Below are positions 23,337 through 29,190 of a DNA stretch of 33,491 nucleotides, piece by piece (within the stretch, counting starts at the first letter, position 1; each line of letters starts with the position of its first letter). Under the pieces are notes generated by a model that was not told the origin of the DNA, made no database searches, and saw only the letters and a list, made by a program, of their open reading frames with translations. Where the stretch lies: the NCBI GenBank assembly GCA_009840175.1, contig VXOI01000180.1, positions 1 to 33,491 on the forward strand, in the 5' to 3' direction. Made by a program: the position numbers and the translations under genes. The DNA is from Chloroflexota bacterium (GTDB lineage: Bacteria > Chloroflexota > Dehalococcoidia > Lucifugimonadales > UBA3495).

Positions 23337-23359
23337 GGGTAACCAAGTATATAATTCCC
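23337..23359. repeat. Right terminal inverted repeat of IS1595-type element (23 bp)
   Basis: It begins GGGTAACC and ends AAGTATATAATTCCC. It mirrors 20345-20367 with one mismatch (the reverse complement has G where the left end has A). Confidence 0.93.
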
Positions 23360-23367
23360 AATAGTAA
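23360..23367. repeat. 8-bp target-site duplication AATAGTAA, right copy
   Basis: This is an exact copy of 20337-20344, directly after the right inverted repeat. Confidence 0.93.
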
Positions 23368-24001
23368 AGCTCGCAGAGCTCTCGCCGGAAGCCAACGACA
23401 GCTTACCGCCGGTCAGGCCCGACACCGAGTAATCGTCCGAATCAGCGGTACCGCCTGTAACTGAAACGGGAATCTCCACGCTCCGGTCTGCGTTCGGAGA
23501 CACGTTGACCGTGACGGTGACGCTGCTCCCTTCGTTCACGGAATACGTAGCCTCGTCGAAGGATACCTCCAGAGCAGTGGCAGTGGGTGTTGGCGTCGGT
23601 GCGGGATTGGATCTGCGGGAGGGGCAGGAAACCGGCTCGACGCGAATCACCGCATCGTTGAAGTCGTTATCTGTCTCATCCTCGAATCCGATTTGTCCGT
23701 TGTCAAAGTGTTCGTGGTCCCATTTGACTTCGCCCGTGTGATCGATCAGAATCCCGATTTTCTCTGGGTCCCTGATTATGATCGAACCGCCGACTTGGCG
23801 GTTGTTCAGGCCAAGCTTGGTGCTGTTCTCGTTCACTAGGTGGAGCTTGTAAGACGCATCAGCGGAGACCATGGTGATCCTCGCGCACGGGCCGCCGAAG
23901 GGATGGGCATTGGCGGTAGAGGGAAGCGAGAGGACTGTGGCGATGGCCAGGGCCAGCGCCGCGATGCTTGCCAAGAGAGAGCGGGAACGTCCACTTGTCA
24001 T
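23360..24001 (-). pseudogene. Calx-beta surface protein, N-terminal part (interrupted by IS1595-type element)
   Basis: The - strand start at 24001 opens a signal peptide (about 1-32, LLASIAALALAIATVLSLPSTANA). A domain with GQIGFEDETDNDFNDAVIRV (about 95-115) follows, the hallmark of DUF4114-like domains. Then come a short Pro/Thr linker (NPAPTPTPTATA) and most of one Calx-beta module (LEVSFDEATYSVNEGSSVTV ... SASFTI). At SASFTI the gene runs into the transposon; the apparent ORF continues to 23258 only through transposon DNA. After excision the frame would read SFTI-TAVEDSDSG and continue to 18957. It probably still makes a short exported fragment lacking the stalk and membrane anchor. Confidence 0.85.
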
Positions 24002-24293
24002 CTCAGGGACCGACTCTATCTGCTATGTGGCTGACTGTGGTGCTACCATAGCAGGGGTTGGCCCTTGAGAACCTGTATTTTCGGGGCGAGATGTGCCGGT
24101 TTTCCGCAACGCTGGGCTGGCGCTCTGCTGGGGCGTGTTTCTACGGATATAGGTCTGCCGATACTGTTCGGTGAGGTCTTGGGTGCTGAATTGCCGGTCC
24201 CGATTCTAGGTAGGTGCATGGGTTCCCATCAGGCATAGGTGGCTTATTCATCATGGTTGGGTAATCGACTCTCCCAGCATCTTCTCAAAGGTT
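24002..24293. other. Upstream region of the Calx-beta gene, no gene called
   Basis: This stretch probably holds the - strand promoter of the interrupted surface gene. I could not pick out a convincing -35/-10 pair, and no frame here shows a domain. Confidence 0.4.
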
Positions 24294-24482
24294 ATGAGCT
24301 ATATGGCGTTTTTCTTTCATCCCGCCCTGCACGCGAATGGCACAGGCCGGGTGGTTTTTCGGAAGTCTGTTGGGCAAGTACGAAGGGGAGAAGACTTGGG
24401 GAAATTGACGCCCTTCAGGGAAGAAATAGAATCCGACCCAGAGGGCCTAATCTCCGGGGGCGACTCGCCCGGGTGGAGTTGA
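24294..24482 (+). CDS. Small hypothetical protein (62 aa)
   Basis: The ORF begins MSYMAFFFHPALHANGTG with an AAAGG sequence a few bases upstream and ends four bases before the start of the next small membrane protein. It has no recognisable motif. The short spacing to the next gene is its only support, so it may be spurious. Confidence 0.3.
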   Translation: MSYMAFFFHPALHANGTGRVVFRKSVGQVRRGEDLGKLTPFREEIESDPEGLISGGDSPGWS

Positions 24483-24486
24483 ATCT

Positions 24487-24675
24487 ATGGAGAATGAGGC
24501 TAAGTTGGCTGACTGGCTCTTTCTGATTGGGGTGATTCTGGCGATTTTCGGAGGGGTGTTGGTAACTGTGTCTCTTTTTCTGCGCCGTCGCTTAAGAGGC
24601 AAATGGCGGAGTATTGGGCTTCCGTTAGGGGCCCTTGGTCTAATTCTTGCGATAGTTGGCGCCACCTTATATTAG
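24487..24675 (+). CDS. Small membrane protein with two transmembrane segments
   Basis: 62 aa with GGTGGAG upstream of the ATG. Two hydrophobic helices (WLFLIGVILAIFGGVLVTV, about 10-30, and SIGLPLGALGLILAIVGATL, about 42-61) are joined by a basic loop RRRLRGKWR, so the loop should face the cytoplasm. There is no family recognition. It converges with the lipoprotein-like ORF on the other strand, overlapping it by nine bases. Confidence 0.5.
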   Translation: MENEAKLADWLFLIGVILAIFGGVLVTVSLFLRRRLRGKWRSIGLPLGALGLILAIVGATLY

Positions 24676-24858
24676 CCACAAGCGTTGATGGTCTACGATT
24701 AGGATGCCTTCGGAGAAAGCTACGCGTGTGTCGCCAAAGTCGCATTCACCACCGGCTTGACCGATAATTAGTGGTGGTGTTCCGTATTGAGCGAATTCGT
24801 TTAGACATCCTGCCGTCATTGCCATAGCCAACGCGGCCAGCATCCACGCTGGTCTCAT
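24667..24858 (-). CDS. Putative small lipoprotein (63 aa)
   Basis: The N-terminus MRPAWMLAALAMAMTAGC is a short signal peptide ending in a lipobox-like MTAGC, which would make Cys18 the lipidated residue after cleavage. The mature ~45 residues contain one further Cys and the sequence GGECDFGDTRVAFSEGILIV, with no known domain. It may be a surface lipoprotein; short length keeps confidence modest. Confidence 0.45.
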   Translation of the reverse strand: MRPAWMLAALAMAMTAGCLNEFAQYGTPPLIIGQAGGECDFGDTRVAFSEGILIVDHQRLWLI

Positions 24859-25088
24859 CGCTTCCTACTCCCAGCGAAGTCCTGCGGCTATGGCAGCATC
24901 GGGCGGCTATATGGTCTTTTGACCGGGTGTGTCCTGTTCCTTGGTGGACAGCAACTGCCGGCCTGCTGCCATACCGCAGTCATGGCGAATTTCGGATTTC
25001 GGAATCACATGGATCGGGCCCTCTCAGGGTGCTCGGGAGGGGTCAACCCTGCTGTTTCGGGCCGGGATTTTAATTTCGCAATCGTCTC

Positions 25089-25649
25089 TCACCTACCGTG
25101 CTCACCCCGCAACCGTGAGGCTGGAACATCCCCACCAACATCGGCCTCAGAATGCGGCGATTCCTCCACCGGCTCCAGGTCCATGATGGACACGATATAC
25201 CCCCTGCCGTCCACCTCGACGGTGGCGGTGGGAAACCTGACCAGCCTGCCGATCTTGCCAGCGAGTTCCGTCTGGAAGGAGCCCTCGGCAATGCGGACAA
25301 TTCCACCCTCGAACAGTCCCCTGGCGGCGGCGCGCCGGTCCTCCTGGGTCTCCCTCGCCAGGTCGATCCACACCTCCAGGACTTCCCCGCCGCCATCGGG
25401 CGTTTCACCCGGGCGAGGCAGCGCCCGGACCCGGCGCACCTGTCCCGGCTCCAACAGCTTGACCACCTCCCCGTCCTTTACCACCACGTCCCTCAGTTCC
25501 GGCGGCCCGTCCTCCCCCAGCCAGGCCCAGCAGCGGCCCACCCACTCGCCCCCGCCACTGCCGTCGTCCTCGACACGCGTCACGGGAATGGTGGGGGGTT
25601 CGGCTACCAGGTCGATGTCCAATTCGGCAATCTCCTCGTTCTCAGCCAT
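25089..25649 (-). CDS. Hypothetical acidic protein (186 aa)
   Basis: The start at ATG 25649 (MAENEEIAELD) is preferred because GAGGTG lies just upstream; an in-frame GTG two codons earlier is less likely. The protein is acidic, with beta-strand-rich segments (VVVKDGEVVKLLEPGQVRRV, EVLEVWIDLARETQEDRRAA, LVRFPTATVEVDGRGYIVSI). It has no signal peptide or membrane segment. It follows a run of small HTH genes on the same strand and may be the last gene of that operon. I do not recognise the family. Confidence 0.5.
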   Translation of the reverse strand: MAENEEIAELDIDLVAEPPTIPVTRVEDDGSGGGEWVGRCWAWLGEDGPPELRDVVVKDGEVVKLLEPGQVRRVRALPRPGETPDGGGEVLEVWIDLARETQEDRRAAARGLFEGGIVRIAEGSFQTELAGKIGRLVRFPTATVEVDGRGYIVSIMDLEPVEESPHSEADVGGDVPASRLRGEHGR

Positions 25650-25865
25650 GTTCACCTCGTCTTGCTCTTCGCCGGGTAGCGCTGCCGACTCCCCGGCGGC
25701 ATTGAGTCATATTAACGCGCCGGGGCGATGGGCAAAAGCCGCAGCAACCGGGGCACAAAGGAAAGCCGGGTGGCTTCCACTCCACCCGGCCCTGGAGCCG
25801 CCCGCGAGGACACTGTTTGGGGTCATTTTCGTTCCTCCCTGCTCACCATCTCCGGCAACCCTCCG

Positions 25866-26144
25866 CTACTCCCCCGCGTCGGTATCTTTACCATTGTCCA
25901 ACTCGGGCAGCAGGAGGTGCAGCAGGCCCAGCCCGGCGGCCATGCTGAACAGGGCCATCAGGTTGGCCGAATCCGGGCGAGTCCCCTGCCGCCACCGCCC
26001 CACCAGGCGGATGTCGATGCGAAGCCGCCTGGCCAGTTCCCGCCAGGACATTCCGGAGGCATCCTTGAACTTCTCCAGCCGCTGCGGAAAGTCCTCCGGG
26101 AACCGGGGTGGCTCGATGCGGTAGACCCGCTGCTGGTGTCCCAC
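25866..26144 (-). CDS. Small helix-turn-helix protein (XRE-like), third of three tandem HTH genes
   Basis: 92 aa. The segment MSWRELARRLRIDIRLVGRW followed by RQGTRPDSANLMALFSMAAG has the spacing of an XRE/Cro-type helix-turn-helix, and a Leu-rich C-terminus follows (LGLLHLLLPEL). It lies four bases after the previous HTH gene on the same strand. The shared PEDF...RL...K.A.G.SW pattern shows it is a paralogue of the gene at 26149-26442. It is probably a DNA-binding regulator of the mobile element. Confidence 0.6.
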   Translation of the reverse strand: MGHQQRVYRIEPPRFPEDFPQRLEKFKDASGMSWRELARRLRIDIRLVGRWRQGTRPDSANLMALFSMAAGLGLLHLLLPELDNGKDTDAGE

Positions 26145-26148
26145 GGCC

Positions 26149-26442
26149 CTACCTCCCCCCTCGGCGCACCACGACCAGGTCGCGGGCCAGCAACAAGCCC
26201 AGTCCCTCCGGCACCTGCACCGACAGGTCTACCAGGGCCAGCATGGCCCCACCGCAGGGGACGACTCCCTTGCTGCGCCAGCGCCACAGTTGCCTGGGGT
26301 CCACGCCGACGATGGTGGACACCCCCTCCCAGGACAGGCCGGTGGCTTCCTTCAACAGTATCAGCCGTTCCCCGAAGTCCTCGGGCATCAGGGCGACGCC
26401 AGGGACATAGAGAGAACGCTGGAATTGCCATCCGCTAATCAT
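26149..26442 (-). CDS. Small helix-turn-helix protein, second of three tandem HTH genes
   Basis: 97 aa from ATG 26442; an internal ATG at 26388 (MPEDFGERL) would give a shorter version closer to its neighbour. LSWEGVSTIVGVDPRQLWRW followed by RSKGVVPCGGAMLALVDLS fits an HTH with a recognition helix at PRQLWRWRSKG. It overlaps the upstream HTH gene by eight bases. It is likely a transcriptional regulator; its target is unknown. Confidence 0.6.
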   Translation of the reverse strand: MISGWQFQRSLYVPGVALMPEDFGERLILLKEATGLSWEGVSTIVGVDPRQLWRWRSKGVVPCGGAMLALVDLSVQVPEGLGLLLARDLVVVRRGGR

Positions 26443-26683
26443 TGAACTCCTCCACGATAAACAGTTCCTCGAACCCGGCCCCCAGTTCCTCCTGCATCCG
26501 CTGGCGCAGGGCCGGCGACGGGCACCTGGTCCCGTTGAACACCCGGGACAGGTGGCTGGAACTGCATCCCAGCAGGTCCGCCAGCTGGTTTTGGGACAGG
26601 TTCCGCGGGTCCATGCGGTCCCAGGCCACGGGAGCGTTCAGCAATATCCTCCGCTTGGGGCGCCTACCGGACATGCTCGCCAT
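26435..26683 (-). CDS. XRE-family helix-turn-helix protein, first of three tandem HTH genes
   Basis: 82 aa (or 79 from the second Met). The core NLSQNQLADLLGCSSSHLSR followed by VFNGTRCPSPALRQRMQEEL is a textbook XRE/Cro HTH with QNQLADLLG as helix 2 and SSSHLSRVFNG as the recognition helix. A basic N-terminus (SGRRPKRRIL) precedes it. It overlaps both neighbours, so translation is coupled. In phages and integrative elements such proteins oppose a divergent repressor, and a divergent XRE/ImmA pair is indeed present at 27108-28474. Confidence 0.72.
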   Translation of the reverse strand: MASMSGRRPKRRILLNAPVAWDRMDPRNLSQNQLADLLGCSSSHLSRVFNGTRCPSPALRQRMQEELGAGFEELFIVEEFND

Positions 26684-26855
26684 CCTTCCCCGGAACCTCG
26701 CGCGCCGGGCCTGTGGTGTCTTGGCCGCCGCCGCTCTCCTGGCCTTCGGCTATCGACCCATCCAGGTGGGCGCGGACGATCATGCGGGCCAGGATGCGCA
26801 GGCCACGCAGCCGGATCTCTTCTTGTTCGCGGGTGGGCCTCTGCTTCTTGCTCAA
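26664..26855 (-). CDS. Small basic hypothetical protein (63 aa), first gene of the HTH operon
   Basis: The proposed TTG start at 26855 has AGGAAGG seven bases upstream; the longer ATG version from 26963 would start inside the likely promoter region. The sequence begins (M)SKKQRPTREQEEIRLRGLRI and contains one amphipathic helix (RLRGLRILARMIVRAHL), then a Gly/Glu-rich tail. It overlaps the next gene by 20 bases. No family is recognised. Confidence 0.45.
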   Translation of the reverse strand: MSKKQRPTREQEEIRLRGLRILARMIVRAHLDGSIAEGQESGGGQDTTGPAREVPGKDGEHVR

Positions 26856-27107
26856 GGTGCAACCTTCCTGAGAATCCGGTGCCAACCCCCGGTGGCGGGA
26901 CCAGGCTCCGGGGTGTATAATCCCGTCTAAGAACGTATGTACTGTACTATCTGAGTGTACCAATTATGCAATCAACGGGGCAATGGCCTGTCGTTCATCT
27001 TGAGAAAGTGTTGACAACTCTTGACCTGGAATATGACAATTGATGAAAAGAAAATAGTAGACTATTTCGATTGCTATATTTACACACATAGACGCGGGGT
27101 GGAGGTC
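26856..27107. promoter_or_regulatory. Divergent control region between the HTH operon and the XRE/ImmA operon
   Basis: This AT-rich region separates the two operons. For the + strand, TTGACA (27011-27016) with GACAAT (27035-27040) 18 bases later is a plausible promoter. For the - strand, the GTAC-containing stretch around 26936-26965 (GTATGTACTGTAC, then GTGTACC) offers possible -35/-10 elements and repeated GTAC half-sites that could be operators. The placement matches repressor-controlled switches of integrative elements; the exact operators are inferred. Confidence 0.45.
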
Positions 27108-27512
27108 ATGGAACAGCGCGACGAGAGCCGGGAACTGGGGCCGCATCTGCGGCGACTGCGGGGGGATACCAGCCTCAGGGACGTGAAGCGTCTCACCGGC
27201 ATCTCCAACTCCTACCTGTCCCAGATAGAAAGGGGCGACCGCCGGCCCGGCCCCAGCGTGCTGAAGCGCCTGGCCTCCCTCTACGGCGTGGACCTGCAGG
27301 ACCTGCTGAGGCGTGCCGGCTACCTGGACGACGCCGATGGCGTGGCGACCCAGGACTACGAGCCCCAAGAGGTGGAGCGGGCCTACCAGTACGTGCTGGC
27401 CGACCCCCACTTCCGGGTGGGCACCCGGCCCGACGGCCCTCTCTCCCTCAGCGCCAAGCGGTTCATCGTGGAGATGTACGAACGCTTCACCGGAAAGCGG
27501 CTGCTGGAATGA
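27108..27512 (+). CDS. XRE-family transcriptional repressor (ImmR-like)
   Basis: 134 aa from ATG 27108, which follows GGGGTGGAGG closely; the longer frame from 27021 would cover the promoter. Residues 11-66 (LGPHLRRLRGDTSLRDVKRL, then TGISNSYLSQIERGDRRPGP) form a canonical HTH_3 domain, with SNSYLSQIERG as recognition helix. The C-terminal half (EVERAYQYVLADPHFRVGTR ... AKRFIVEMYERFTGKRLLE) is a helical extension. Its stop overlaps the start of the ImmA-like gene. By analogy with ImmR/ImmA pairs of integrative elements it should repress the divergent operon until relieved by the protease. Confidence 0.78.
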   Translation: MEQRDESRELGPHLRRLRGDTSLRDVKRLTGISNSYLSQIERGDRRPGPSVLKRLASLYGVDLQDLLRRAGYLDDADGVATQDYEPQEVERAYQYVLADPHFRVGTRPDGPLSLSAKRFIVEMYERFTGKRLLE

Positions 27513-28474
27513 CGGACATGACCATTGACGCCTTCTGCCGCGAGTTGCTGCGGGACGATTGTCCCGGAACCAGTCTGGAGCCGGAGCGGTTGGCGGCGGA
27601 CTTTGCGCGGAACTTCGACGTGCCCCTGCGCGTCTCCCTGGACGACCTGGCCGTGCTGCTGGAGAACGCCGGAATCGGCACGGTATCCGGGGCGTGGCTG
27701 CAGCGGGGATTGAGAGGAGTCCACTACAGCCTGCCCGACGGCACCTACGCCATCCAGTACCACGAGGGCCAATGGGAGGGCGGCAAGGTGCACACGGTGC
27801 TCCACGAAACCTGCGAGATCTTCCACGAGCAGGTGTGGGACCGGCACAATGACTCCAGGCCGTCCAGGGAGATTTGCCCGGAGGCCGACCGGTTCGCGGC
27901 GGCGGTGATGATGCCACCGGAGACCTTCGCCGCCTACGCCCAGGCCACTGGGCTGGACGTGCTGGCCCTGCAGCGGCTCTTCCGCTGCGCCTACCTGTCC
28001 GTGACCCGGCGGCTGGGCGAGGTGATGCGCAACCAGCCACTGCTGGCCGTGCTCTACGAGCGTCGGGGCAAGAACCCGGAGACCTGGCCAGAGCGAGCCT
28101 TCCCCAGGGAATTCCGGGCTTCGGCGGTGGTGCGGACTCCGGGGTTTGGGGAGCGGTTCTCTTCCCTGCTCTGCGGCTCCCGGGGCCGTGTTCCTCTGCC
28201 GGGTCGTTCTCCATCCCCCGGCTCGTTGGCCGAGAAAGTGATTCTCACCGGCAGGTCCGAGTACGCCGAGGTCGAACCTGGTGGGAACCGCCGGGACGCG
28301 GATGGGCTGGCCGTCACCGTCCGGCCCGTCTTCTGGCGTGGACGGCTGGCCAAGGTCAGCCTGGTGGCCGTGCCCTACGAACAGCGCGCTACCTTGGTCC
28401 CGCAGGTCCACCGGGCCTCCTTTGATCCAAGGGAGCTGACGGCCGTTACCCGTCCCGCGACAGCGCTGTCTTGA
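27509..28474 (+). CDS. ImmA/IrrE-type (M78-like) metallopeptidase with HExxE in place of HExxH
   Basis: 321 aa; the ATG overlaps the repressor stop by four bases. The catalytic segment is VLHETCEIFHE: H99 and E100, with Glu103 where the second zinc His of HExxH is usual, and H107 four residues later. Downstream, CPEADRFAAAVMMPPETF (about 123-140) is the typical M78 E-A-x-x-FA-x-x-x-LMP element. A helical region resembles the part that follows in IrrE/ImmA proteins. The last ~110 residues form an extra domain ending near TLVPQVHRASFDPRELT. Such proteins cleave or inactivate a partner repressor in response to stress. The altered motif could reflect a variant metal site or a non-catalytic sensor. 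Confidence 0.72.
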   Translation: MTDMTIDAFCRELLRDDCPGTSLEPERLAADFARNFDVPLRVSLDDLAVLLENAGIGTVSGAWLQRGLRGVHYSLPDGTYAIQYHEGQWEGGKVHTVLHETCEIFHEQVWDRHNDSRPSREICPEADRFAAAVMMPPETFAAYAQATGLDVLALQRLFRCAYLSVTRRLGEVMRNQPLLAVLYERRGKNPETWPERAFPREFRASAVVRTPGFGERFSSLLCGSRGRVPLPGRSPSPGSLAEKVILTGRSEYAEVEPGGNRRDADGLAVTVRPVFWRGRLAKVSLVAVPYEQRATLVPQVHRASFDPRELTAVTRPATALS

Positions 28475-28499
28475 CAGGCGGGAACATACCAGGGATGAT
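28471..28499 (+). promoter_or_regulatory. Possible promoter for the CopG-like/recombinase pair
   Basis: TTGACA (28471-28476) at the end of the peptidase gene, a 17-base spacer and GATGAT (28494-28499). The -35 is perfect; the -10 is weak. Confidence 0.4.
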
Positions 28500-28543
28500 A
28501 GATAGTAAGACAAACTCATACTTTCATAGGTAAAAGAGAGAAT

Positions 28544-28774
28544 ATGCCCCCACGCCGGAAATCCAGGACCATCACATTTTCCCTACCCCCGGAGATGTTC
28601 GAGCAGGTGCAGCGGGTGAAGGAAGAGGAGGGCCGCGACATGAGCGAGTTGGTTCGGGAGGCCCTTCGCCTATACCTAGAAGAGAGGGAATTGCGCCGTG
28701 AGCAACGCTTGGAGCGGTTGCGCAACCGCCGGCCTGAAGGGGAAGAGAACAGAGGAGAAGAAACCAATGAGTAA
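28544..28774 (+). CDS. CopG/ribbon-helix-helix DNA-binding protein
   Basis: 76 aa with AGAGAGA before the ATG. SRTITFSLPPEMFEQVQRVK followed by EEEGRDMSELVREALRLYLE is a clear ribbon-helix-helix domain: a TITFSLP strand, then two helices, with RDMSELVREAL as the second. A charged coil (RREQRLERLRNRRPEGEEN) follows. Its stop overlaps the start of the serine recombinase gene, so it may control recombinase expression or act as an accessory factor for recombination. Confidence 0.75.
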   Translation: MPPRRKSRTITFSLPPEMFEQVQRVKEEEGRDMSELVREALRLYLEERELRREQRLERLRNRRPEGEENRGEETNE

Positions 28775-29190
28775 TCGACACGACCCGATACCCGTGGCCC
28801 TCTACGCCCGAGTGTCCAGCGACCGCCAGGACGTGGACCTCTCCGTGGCCGCCCAGTTGCGGGCATTGCACGACTACGCCGGCAAGAACGGCTACGTGGT
28901 CGCCCGGGAATACGTGGACGAGGCCGAGAGTGGCAGAATCGCCAACCGGCCCCAGTTTCGCCGGATGCTGGACGAGGCAGGCAAGCCCGAAGCCCCTTTC
29001 CAGGAGATTCTTGTCTGGAAATTTTCCAGGTTCACCCGCAAGCGGGAGCACGCCGTGGCCTTCAAGTCCATGCTCCGCAGGCGGGGCATCCGCGTGGTAT
29101 CCATCACTGAGCACGCCGACGACACCCCCACCGGCAAGCTGATGGAGGCCATCATCGAGTCTGTGGACGAGTTCTACTCAGAAAATCTGG
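28767..29190 (+). pseudogene. Serine recombinase (resolvase/invertase type), truncated after the catalytic domain
   Basis: From ATG 28767 the protein starts MSNRHDPIPVALYARVSSDR, with the catalytic Ser17 in YARVSSDRQ. It continues through WKFSRFTRKREHAVAFK (SRFTR, the conserved Arg region) to MEAIIESVDEFYSEN, the end of the resolvase domain. Family members continue as N(L)AxEVxRG with a recombinase DNA-binding domain, but here the similarity stops near 29185 and a short unrelated tail leads to a stop at 29240. At the same place the convergent recombinase gene ends. The break fits integration of another element into this gene. The catalytic core is complete but the DNA-binding part is missing. 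Confidence 0.72.

Larger units (their letters stand above)
20345..23359 (+). mobile_element. IS1595/ISXO2-type transposon carrying a restriction-modification system (3015 bp)
   Basis: It is bounded by 23-bp inverted repeats (22/23 identical) and flanked by the exact 8-bp duplication AATAGTAA. Four + strand genes fill it: an ISXO2-like DDE transposase, a D12-class adenine methyltransferase, a NotI-family endonuclease and a small Cys/His protein, with gaps or overlaps of 9, -4 and -4 bp. It sits inside a Calx-beta surface-protein gene, whose frame becomes continuous if the element and one duplication copy are removed. IS1595-family elements with passenger genes are known in general; I do not recall one described with a NotI-type system. 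Confidence 0.93.

Noticed and set aside
24919-26438. Long + strand frames (401 and 236 aa) over the small HTH region
   Set aside because: Ser/Pro/Arg-rich translations without motifs; the - strand carries overlapping genes with HTH signatures and ribosome sites.
26964-28214. 416-aa and neighbouring 378-aa - strand frames opposite the XRE/ImmA genes
   Set aside because: Arg/Pro/Ala-rich shadow frames; the + strand genes have clear motifs and coupled starts.
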